Origin: Candidatus Peribacteria bacterium
GTDB lineage: Bacteria > Patescibacteria > JAEDAM01 > Absconditabacterales > Absconditicoccaceae
Assembly (NCBI GenBank): GCA_031288635.1
Contig: JAITQZ010000086.1
Coordinates: 1 to 20,243 of the forward strand
Reading direction: 5' to 3'
Length of the DNA stretch: 20,243 nt
The translations under genes were made by a program, and so were the position numbers. How positions within the stretch are numbered: position 1 is the stretch's first letter; each line of letters starts with the position of its first letter. A model generated the notes under the pieces. It saw nothing but the letters and a program-made list of their open reading frames with translations, was not told the origin of the DNA and searched no databases. Below, in pieces: positions 1-7,115 of the stretch.

Positions 1-25
1 TTTTTTTATTTTCTATTTTATATCA

Positions 26-928
26 ATGTCAGAGAAAACTTCTACTTCAGAAGAGGTAAATATTAAACAGAAAAAATTAATAGCTACATTGCTTGCACTC
101 TTTCTTGGATCATTTTGAGTACATAGATTTTATTTATGACAAAATGATAAAGGTTTATTATATTTACTGTTTTGTTGGACATCTATACCATTTATAATTA
201 GTATAGTAGATGTTATAAATTTCTTATGTATGAACAACGATACTTTTAGAAGTAGATATTTATTATCAAAAGAAGAGAAACAGGAATTAAAAATAATAAA
301 TGATAAGCTGAAAGATTTGTATAGCGAAATAGATAAATATTTAGAGAATTGAAATTTTTCAGAAGAAGTAGAAAATAATATTCTGAAAGTATTTGATTTA
401 GCAATATCTGAAGAGGAAAGAAATAAAAATCCTTATTATGTAAAAATTATTAAATCTAAATTTGTTAGACTTGTATCACTAGGTGAGATTCCTTCAACCC
501 CAAATAATCCTATTGAAGCATCTCTAAATCTACAAAAATGAGAGTCTATAATACGAGTTTTTAATAATGTAGATTATTCTTTAATGGTGAATAAAATTCG
601 TTATGAATGAGGTTCTAGTTGAGTAAGTTTTAGAATTGCTAAATGAATATCTTTTAGAACAGGCTCATCTAGGTGAGAGGCTGTGAAACATTTAGAAAAA
701 AAACATATATCAACATGAGACTTCATTATAACACAAAAACATATATACTTTTCAAGTCCTATAAAAAGTTTCAAGATACCTTTTTCTAAAATAGTTTCCT
801 TTCAGTTTTATAATGACTGAATATCAATTCAGAGAGATAACCACAAATCTAGTCCAGATATATTTCAAAACAGTGATGCACGATTTCTAAATAATCTTTT
901 TCAGGTTGTTGTTAAAAATTTTTGATAA
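26..928 (+). CDS. TM2-domain membrane protein with C-terminal PH-like domain
   Basis: 300 aa when TGA is read as glycine; 11 TGA codons are in frame. Residues 18-70 form a TM2 domain: a hydrophobic helix, the turn GVHRFYLG (residues 31-38, both outer glycines encoded by TGA), then a second hydrophobic segment. This motif is the best single proof of the recoding. Residues 75-180 are charged and helical. From about residue 193 comes YEGGSSGVSFRIAKG, then a beta-rich stretch with ITQKHIYFSS. This resembles the PH-like domain often attached to TM2 or zinc-ribbon segments in bacterial proteins of unknown function. The ATG follows an AT-rich leader without a Shine-Dalgarno. It is not an obvious virion protein and may be a host gene or a phage accessory (moron) gene. 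The domain call is solid; the function is unknown. Confidence 0.85.
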
Positions 929-955
929 TTTTATCTCTATTTACCATCTATTATC

Positions 956-1483
956 ATGACTGAACAAACTACTGAAAACCCCCCAGTAAAAAAGAAAATC
1001 TCAGGGAAGAATATTGGTAAATGAGTATTGTTTTGATTTATAGCAATAATGATTTTATGAAGCATTGTTTGATTGTTTAATAATGTATCAGAACCTCCTA
1101 AAACATCAGTAATACAAAACACTAAATTTGTAGATTCAGAAGAAATTCAGATAGAAACAACACTTAAAGATAAGATATTATCCGCTCTTGCGGATGTTTC
1201 TATCAATGAAAAATATCTTCTTAGTTGATATGTTGATGAAGTCGCTTGTGTAAATGACGATTGTACTCAAATAAGATTCTGACTTACGGAACTTCCAGAT
1301 TGGTATAAGGAATTTTCTACTTCTGAATCATCTCGTCTGATAGCTTCTATAATTCTTTATGCTGTGGCAGGAGAAACAGAAAACAAAAATACATTACAAG
1401 TATCTATTTATATATCCAGCAAAATTACAATTCGTTGTACAAAATGAGCAGGTGCAGAAATAAAATGTAATGATAACCTTTAA
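956..1483 (+). CDS. Small membrane-anchored protein, unknown function
   Basis: 175 aa with seven TGA-glycines. A short basic N-terminus (PPVKKKISGKN) precedes one hydrophobic segment, about residues 23-42 (GVLFGFIAIMILGSIVGLF), in which four glycines are TGA. The remainder is a soluble, probably extracytoplasmic domain with four cysteines arranged as a CVNDDC pair and a distal pair (IRC and IKC), which could form disulfides. The gene starts 27 bp after the TM2 gene and is probably co-transcribed with it. Its TAA overlaps the stop codon of the convergent tape-measure gene. I do not recognise the family. A membrane-anchored surface or superinfection-exclusion role is possible but only a guess. 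Confidence 0.8.
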
Positions 1484-4400
1484 TAACTTTCTGTTCTCGT
1501 ATGATACTTTAATTCTGATACAATCAGATCTCATATTTGCTGAGCATACTCCTCGTTATCTCCATATATTGTAGGAGCAATATTAACTATAATAGTCTGT
1601 CCACTACTTGTAAGCTGATTTGCTACATTTTCTTGTTGAGCTCTATTCAAGATAAGTTCTCACGGTGATACCCTCGCTAATACATTATCAATTCCAGCTG
1701 TTCATTGCACGATCCCACCTGTAGCAAATTTAGGAACTTGTATCATACTTGCTGTTCCTCACATAGATTGGAGAGATTGTAATTCTTTAACCGTATTTTT
1801 GATTGCATTCGCTACTTGATTATAATACTCAACCATTTTTTCAGCATTATCTTTAGTTTTTAGGGTATTGTCCGCAATGGTAGCTTGGTAGTATTCGCTT
1901 GCAACTTTGTATTGTTCCATAATCGCTTGTTTCATATTCTCATAGGTAGCAACCAAATTTGTCGCCTGCACTTTTGCATCATTCAGTTCTTTGGTGAGTT
2001 GTGCTTTCTTCTCTTCGTATTCTTGTAGTCTTTGTGCTTTTCTTTTTTGATATTCTTCAGCTTGTCTTTCAATTTCGGTCATGTCGTTCAGTCTTACAGC
2101 TTCACGGTAAGCGGCGTCTAAATCGGTTTTAATCCAAGCTAAATTCTCATAGGCTGATTTCTCTTCTGATAATTGTTTTTCAAGCTCTTGCAATTTTACC
2201 ATATCGCTAGAGGTCATATCTTCCTTTTTTCTCGCTTCTGATATTTCTTTTTCTAAATCTTTTATTGTTTCTGCTTGTTTTACATAGGATTGTGCAATAC
2301 CTAGATCATCGGATGCCTGATCTTCACTAAAATTCAAATCTAGATCACTCATAGATTTCTGGATTTTTTTAATATCTTCTACCATAGAGAGAGCTTGTTT
2401 CTGAACATTTGTTTTTAATTCAGAGAGTTGTTTGTTTACATCAACACTGAAATTATTAAAAGAGTCTGCCATTGATTGAGCAACATTCTTTGCTGCACTT
2501 GTCACAGAAGATTTATTTTGCTCCAATCCAGAAGCAAACATCTTGATAAAGTTTGGAGCTCGTTTGTCAGAATCAGATCATGGTCAAAGTTTTGTTGGAG
2601 AGGAAAATCAAAGGAAATCCTTAACTGTTTGTGCGATTCAACTCACAGATTTTTTTACATCTTCTATTTTACTTTCTATTCAATCCACAAACATAGCAAC
2701 TAAATTTCATCCCCATTCTATTGCAGTATTTATCAAATTTTCGAAAGAATCTACAATAAAAACTACCGTATCGTTGAATATCATTTTTAGTAATTCCAAT
2801 GCCGCCCCCCAATCTCAAGTAAAAACTGCAACCAGCAAAGCTCAAATATTTATAATAGTATTCAATAAATAGCCGAGCGTTATCATTATTTGATTTATTA
2901 CCCCTCCGACAATAGTAAGTAGTGCCTCAAATGCAATTTGAAAATCTATTAATACACCGGAAATTATCCAACCAAAAGCTGAGTCTATAAATTTAGATAT
3001 ACTTTCAAAGCTTTTCTTTAAATCTTCATTTCAACCGAATATCTTGTCTCGTTTTTCTTTTATCTTTTCTACAAAATCATCTATTTTATCTCCTACTTTT
3101 TTTACAAAATCATCTATTTTGTCTTTCATGCCTCAAAAATCATTTGCTCGGGCGATAGCAACCAAAGCAATCGCACCTGTAATCCAACCAATCGGTCAAG
3201 AAAGTATACCAATTGCAACACCTATTCATCAGATGAGAGTTGGTAATGCAAGTCATAGTAGTCATATTGCAGTAAGAAGTCATGTAACTCATACAGTTAT
3301 TCATACAATAGTTTTTGTTAATTCTGGATTATCTTTCATCCAATCCCTAAGGATATCTAATAATGGGGTAATAGAATCCATTAATTTTCTAATTTCTGGT
3401 GCAAACATCTCTCATAATGTCATCACTACACCATCTAATGCCCCCGTCATATATTCAAAAGATCCCGATAAGTTATCCAACTGAGTTTTTGCCATATATT
3501 CAGCCGTACCACCAGAATCTTCAAGCATCTTTGTATATTCTGCTAACTTTTCTGATCATTCACTTAAAAGAACAGAAAAATTGGTTGTAGCTTCCGACCC
3601 AAACAGCATATCTAAATACATTTGTTGTTGTTTTGTATTTAATTTTCAAAATGCTTTTTCCAGTTGTTGTATTGTATTAACAATTCAAACAAAATTCCCT
3701 TTAGTATCATATAATTTTAATCATAATTTAGAAATTGCTGTACTAGTTTCTTTAGATGGATTAGCTAATCATGCAATAGCCGTTCTAAGTGTTCTAGTTG
3801 ATATACTTCCTGATAATCAAGCATTTGACAATAAACCAATAGTTGCAGCCGTTTCCTCTATACTAATCCCAAGATCATGAGCTTTAGGTCAGATATATTT
3901 CATTGCATCATCGAGTTCTAACAGACTTGTTTTGGATGAGGTTACTGTTCTAGCTAATACATCTACATATCTTCCAGTATCTGACGCTTCTGCTTTAAAT
4001 TGCCCCATAACATTGGTAACTATTCTAGCAGTTTCTCAAAGATCTGTCGCAGAACCAGCAGCCAAATCCATTGTTGCAGGTAAAGTTTCCATAATTCTAT
4101 TTGTATCAAGTCCTGCCATTCCAAGAAACTTCATAGCTTCTGCTGATTCTAGTGCCGTAAATACCGTCTTTGATCCCAGCTCCATTGCTTGATTAGTTAA
4201 TTTTTCCATATCTTCATCTGTAGCGAGTGTGATTGCTTTCACATTTGACATAGCCTTTTCAAAATCAGAAAATTGTTTTATACTATATCATACTCAAGCA
4301 CTAACGGCAGCGAAAGCAGTACCAGAAGTTTTGGAAAGATTGGAAAAATGTTCTTTATTGTCCTCCGCTCGTGTTTTCAATTGTTGAGAGTAAGACTTCA

Positions 4401-4524
4401 CCGTATTTTTACTATCTGTAACAACTTTATCAACATCCCCTAACGATTTTTTTACATCATTCAAAACTGCTGTTGCTTGGTCAATTGCTTTAATAATAAT
4501 GCTGGTTTCAAGACTATCTGCCAT
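1480..4524 (-). CDS. Phage tail tape measure protein (TP901-type)
   Basis: 1014 aa on the minus strand. I checked every in-frame codon between the open stretches: only TGA (about 33), no TAA or TAG, until TAA at 1482-1480. The N-terminus is helical, followed by the TP901-type core (AMSNVKAIT, AGLSGSISTRTLRTAIAGLA, FGSEA). Two long hydrophobic regions lie near residues 390-460 and 520-600. The typical SPTKLGPGSDSDKRAP segment is near residue 642 and a long coiled coil spans about 662-921. The C-terminus has FATGGIVQGTAGIDNVLARV then SPGELILNRAQQ, both common at tape-measure ends. The protein sets tail length and fills the tail tube. By the usual length rule the tail would be roughly 150 nm (inference). 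It lies downstream of the hub gene, an unusual position. Confidence 0.95.
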
Positions 4525-4532
4525 AAGAAAAA

Positions 4533-4564
4533 AATAGAGTAAATTACTATTAATCTACTCTATT
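4533..4564 (-). terminator. Hairpin plus U-run just before the tape-measure start
   Basis: The arms AATAGAGTA (4533-4541) and TACTCTATT (4556-4564) pair perfectly over 9 bp with a 14-nt loop. On the minus strand the hairpin is followed by seven Ts and then CTT-ATG, the tape-measure start codon. In a transcript arriving from the 55-aa gene this looks like an AT-rich intrinsic terminator. A transcript from the promoter inside it (4552-4580) would start in the loop and could not form it. It may therefore separate upstream transcription from the tape measure's own. The AT-rich stem makes the strength uncertain. Confidence 0.5.
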
Positions 4565-4580
4565 GCTATCATGTTTTCAA
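4552..4580 (-). promoter_or_regulatory. Late-type promoter for the tape measure
   Basis: Minus strand: -35 TTGAAA (4580-4575), 17-bp spacer ending CAATAGAG, -10 TAGATT (4557-4552). The start codon is 28 nt beyond the -10. It matches the other promoters here in -35, spacing and distance to the ATG, but the -10 is weaker. Confidence 0.6.
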
Positions 4581-4583
4581 TTA

Positions 4584-4751
4584 TTAGAATAACGCTTTTA
4601 GAATTAAAAATACTAGAATCAATAAAATAATACCAATACCTATATCGAAAATACTTTTTATGAAAAGAAAAATTAAATAGAGAATTGTCTCTGGCTTTTT
4701 CTCTACTACGTTGATTTCAACTTTTTCAGCATCAATCACAAGTTTCTCCAT
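4584..4751 (-). CDS. 55-aa membrane protein
   Basis: Too short for most gene callers. It starts MEKLVIDAEKVEINVVEKKP, an acidic and basic cytosolic-looking part, then has about 34 almost uniformly hydrophobic residues (ILYLIFLFIKSIFDIGIGII and on), long enough for one or two membrane helices, and ends ALF-TAA. A weak AGG lies about 10 nt before the ATG. It lies between the Gly-rich tip-like gene and the tape measure on the same strand. A holin-like or injection-related role is possible, but nothing in the sequence fixes it. The hydrophobic pattern and placement argue for a real gene. Confidence 0.6.
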   Translation of the reverse strand: MEKLVIDAEKVEINVVEKKPETILYLIFLFIKSIFDIGIGIILLILVFLILKALF

Positions 4752-4780
4752 TTTTGAATACCTAAAATAAATATGATTGT

Positions 4781-4786
4781 ATTATA
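4781..4786 (-). promoter_or_regulatory. Possible -10 box upstream of the 55-aa gene
   Basis: A perfect TATAAT lies on the minus strand 30 nt before the ATG at 4751. This is the same -10-to-ATG distance as the recognised promoters, but no convincing TTGMAA is seen 17 bp upstream. The surrounding gap 4752-4847 otherwise holds only AT-rich sequence. Confidence 0.3.
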
Positions 4787-4847
4787 AGGATTTTTGTAGA
4801 AATAGTAAGAAAAAGTGTATTTTGATGGAAATTCTTAAATAATTAAA

Positions 4848-5399
4848 TTACTTAGCAGGGATCTCAATTCAATTTATATCTCCAGTTAAAGTCTTTCACT
4901 CATAAGCAATACGAATAGAAGAAATTGTTGCCGTAAAATCTCAAGTAATCGAAAAAGAAAATGCTTCGCTGTCAGTATTTCAAGATAAATAAATAAATTT
5001 TTTACCTGCCGGAACAATATACGATGAGGCATTTCGTATAACATTAATCTCGCTTGTTTTATCAACTAAATATCAAGAGAATCAATAAGTCGAACCAGCC
5101 GTATAGCCATTAACTCAATAAACTGTTCACTCTGGTGCTATGAATGATTTACCTGTTGGATTTCAGTATGGTCAGATATATGTTCCACTAAAATCCCTAT
5201 AAGTGGAACAAAATCGGATTTTCCCTGCTGGAACAGTATTGCTCCACGAATCTCCACTACCATTTAATCTAACATCAGAAAATAGTGTTCCTTTATAGAT
5301 AATTGTATTTCAGCTTATCTCTATATCTGAGTTTCCCCCTCCCCCATCCGCAATCAGCGGAAACACAAACCCTCCAATATTAATTCCTTCTCATGCCAT
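4848..5399 (-). CDS. Gly-rich tail-tip or receptor-binding-like protein (variant A)
   Basis: 183 aa, 12 of its codons TGA-glycine. The N-terminus MAGEGINIGGFVFPLIADGG leads into a Gly/Ser-rich beta protein with two similar VPAGK elements (NTVPAGKIRF and YIVPAGKKFIYL), a pattern common in beta-sandwich domains of phage tail fibres and tips. There are no membrane segments and no signal peptide. The ATG at 5399 lies 3 nt from a 19-bp inverted repeat whose partner precedes the Gly-rich gene at 6375 in the same arrangement. No late-type promoter with standard spacing points to this gene as drawn. It could be the alternative partner in a tail-fibre switch. The exact role is inferred. Confidence 0.65.
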
Positions 5400-5401
5400 G
5401 C

Positions 5402-5420
5402 TAATAATAAGTAATGGATA
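5402..5420 (-). repeat. Left 19-bp inverted repeat
   Basis: TATCCATTACTTATTATTA on the minus strand. It is identical to 6354-6372 on the plus strand. In each case two bases (GC here, CT there) and then an ATG follow, so each repeat forms the last part of a leader of an outward-facing gene. Confidence 0.9.
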
Positions 5421-5438
5421 CTGCTTTTAATTCTATAA

Positions 5439-5467
5439 TTGCAATCATAGGAGTAATAGTGTATGAT
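5439..5467 (+). promoter_or_regulatory. Late-type promoter of the fibre cassette
   Basis: TTGCAA (5439-5444), 17-bp spacer ending TAATAGTG, and TATGAT (5462-5467). The ATG at 5500 is 33 nt from the -10. The leader carries TCAGATTTTTAT, like the leader motif of the minus-strand promoters. This is the only plus-strand copy of the element seen. TTGCAA is self-complementary, so it could also serve a minus-strand -10 at 5420-5415 (TATCCA, 18-bp spacing), but that pairing is weak. Confidence 0.75.
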
Positions 5468-5499
5468 GCATTCAGATTTTTATATCTGATTTCCCTATT

Positions 5500-6030
5500 A
5501 TGCAGCAAAAATTGAACTTACTAACAAACTATACTGTCACGAAATGCGGAAATGAAATCTTGCAAAAAATAATTGAGGAAACTTGACTCTCTCCAGCACT
5601 TGCACTTAAGAATTATGAAGGGAAATACAAATCTGAACTGAAGATACGGAAAGGACATAATCTCGTACCTTCTATCTTGAGGAACGCTCTAGCCTCCCTC
5701 ATCTCCTGAACTTCCGTAGAGACGAGCTTCAAGGCGAATTATATCGCCTTATGAGACGATGCAACCACTCCTAGTATTGCAGATGTGAAGTTAGGGAATG
5801 AGCTAATCAGAGCAGAGATAGGAGATAGGAGAGCTGTAGATAATATCGTCTACCTTGATAAGAACTTCGGTTCTGAAGAAATAGGAGGATTGACAATATT
5901 AGAAGTAGGAGTCTTTGTCGATGGAACGGATACAAAAGACAGCTGATACCTACTCTCACACATTAACATCAATGAGACTATGCAAGCATTAGAGAATCTC
6001 ACTATCAATATCACTTTAACCGTCGCTTAA
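5500..6030 (+). CDS. Virion protein, probable tail-fibre or baseplate-wedge subunit
   Basis: 176 aa with four TGA-glycines. The sequence has FKANYIALGDDATTPS, then TKLGNEL-like KLGNELIRAEIGDRR, then GSEEIGGLTILEVGVFVDG, and ends in an alternating beta stretch (LTINITLTV). The 'N-Y-I-A-L-G-x-x-x-T-x-P' start and the 'E-x-G-V-F' centre recur in phage tail-fibre N-terminal or connector proteins, which dock the receptor-binding tip to the tail. It is the first gene after the plus-strand promoter and is 2 bp from the next gene. It lies inside the inverted-repeat segment, as expected for a constant part shared by alternative tips. Family placement is from memory of the pattern only. Confidence 0.65.
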
Positions 6031-6032
6031 CT

Positions 6033-6335
6033 ATGCCAAGAATTCACTCGCAAAACCGATCACCGAACGAAACCATATCATCCAAGAGATTACAGGATAT
6101 TAACCTTGACCTTGATGACATTTTTGCCGTATTAGATCCTAGAAGTATACAACCCACAAGGGACGAACAAAAAAGACTTACGAAATTAGAGGATAGTCTG
6201 GGGAATGTAATCAACTTTGATCGGAGCGATTTCGAAGAGGACAATTTACTCTACATTCAGAGAATAGGAGACACAAAAAAGTATGCCGTTACTTATGATG
6301 GTGATGGTATGGTGATTGATGTGAATTACGCATAA
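6033..6335 (+). CDS. Small phage protein of unknown function in fibre cassette
   Basis: 100 aa without TGA codons, unlike its neighbours. The N-terminus is polar and basic (MPRIHSQNRSPNE), the middle helical (LDDIFAVLDPRSIQPTRDEQ), and the C-terminus a compact beta part (YIQRIGDTKKYAVTYDGDG). The ATG is 2 bp after the stop of the preceding gene, so the two are coupled. It could be a fibre accessory or chaperone, but I do not recognise the family. A 5-bp hairpin, GTTCA/TGAAC (6336-6349), follows the stop and is too weak to call a terminator. Confidence 0.7.
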   Translation: MPRIHSQNRSPNETISSKRLQDINLDLDDIFAVLDPRSIQPTRDEQKRLTKLEDSLGNVINFDRSDFEEDNLLYIQRIGDTKKYAVTYDGDGMVIDVNYA

Positions 6336-6353
6336 GTTCAGATTTGAACGTTT

Positions 6354-6372
6354 TATCCATTACTTATTATTA
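6354..6372 (+). repeat. Right 19-bp inverted repeat
   Basis: TATCCATTACTTATTATTA on the plus strand, the exact inverse of 5402-5420, followed by CT and the ATG of the Gly-rich gene at 6375. The flanking bases on the inner side do not match between the two copies, so the repeat is sharply bounded there. Confidence 0.9.
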
Positions 6373-6374
6373 CT

Positions 6375-7115
6375 ATGATTTGAGTTAACTTTGATTTACA
6401 AGGAGGAGCTGGGGGGTGAAGTGATTCTTGGGATATTAAACAATCCTATTGATTAACGGGATTATTAAATTGATTGGAAGATATTCCGGTAAGGAATATT
6501 AATAAATGAATTTTTTTTAAGTCGCTTACAACGAATCCCTCCCGAGATACAACAGCAATAGAAATCATAAATTACCAATGACACGATTATTCTATTATTG
6601 GAATTTGAGGAGTCTTTTATAATCCGAAGTTTTGACAAACTTGAGAATGACCGTTAAATTTAGTAAATTATTTGAGATGATCATCCGATAATACGAGATA
6701 CGAGTATTATCATTGAATTAAATTATGAACTTTTATTGGGTGAAAAAAAATTATTAAGTCGTTAATGCAATTTGATCGAAGAAATGTAAACTGATATGGT
6801 GCTGCTGTCTTGTTCTGTGATGTATATGATTTAGTTGTTAAGCATTCGGATGGAACATTAACAACCATAAATCATAAGGCACCAATACCTACAGATATAA
6901 ATAATACCGAAATATATCTATATACAATAGACAATATAAATTATACCACTAAATCTTGAGATGTTTTGTATCTTCTACGGCATTTAGAGACTGTCCATTA
7001 TAATGGTGGAGCTTGAGAACATACAAACCAATTAAGATTTGACTGATTGGGGAATGAGGATAATTACTTATCTCAAATTGCGAGTTTTCATCCTTTTATG
7101 TTCTTAACTAGCTAG
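6375..7115 (+). CDS. Gly-rich tail-tip or receptor-binding-like protein (variant B)
   Basis: 246 aa with about 18 TGA-glycines (over 7% of codons), the densest in the window. The N-terminus MIGVNFDLQGGAGGGSDSWD resembles that of the gene at 5399: a Gly-x-(I/V)-N start, then a GGG-(N)-SD run. After it the two sequences differ. The body is beta-like and soluble (YSIIGIGGVFYNPKFGQ, VHYNGGAGEHTNQL). Its last 8 bp overlap the end of the convergent hub gene. Its position at the end of the fibre cassette suggests a variable tip that contacts the host surface. This is inference from context; I recognise no catalytic motif. Confidence 0.65.

Larger units (their letters stand above)
5402..6372. other. 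Candidate invertible segment bounded by 19-bp inverted repeats
   Basis: The perfect 19-bp inverted repeats enclose 933 bp that hold one plus-strand promoter (5439-5467) and two complete genes (5500-6030 and 6033-6335). As drawn, the promoter drives these two and then the Gly-rich gene at 6375. If the segment flipped, the same promoter and genes would read leftward into the Gly-rich gene starting at 5399. This is the layout of fibre-switching segments such as the Mu G segment. No recombinase gene is in the window, so inversion is inferred from geometry only. Confidence 0.45.

Noticed and set aside
26..928. Fragmented reading frames suggesting pseudogenes or poor sequence
   Set aside because: Every internal break in this gene is TGA, and reading TGA as glycine restores a TM2 motif. 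The same holds for all other genes in the window, so decay or sequencing error is not needed.
3044..3880. Long plus-strand open frames opposite the tape measure
   Set aside because: They are antisense to a gene with clear tape-measure motifs and have no domain signal; they are shadows of its codon pattern.
26..7115. UGA read as tryptophan (code 4)
   Set aside because: TGG is used for tryptophan in the same genes, and TGA falls at conserved glycines in the TM2, tape-measure and gpG motifs. Tryptophan would destroy these.
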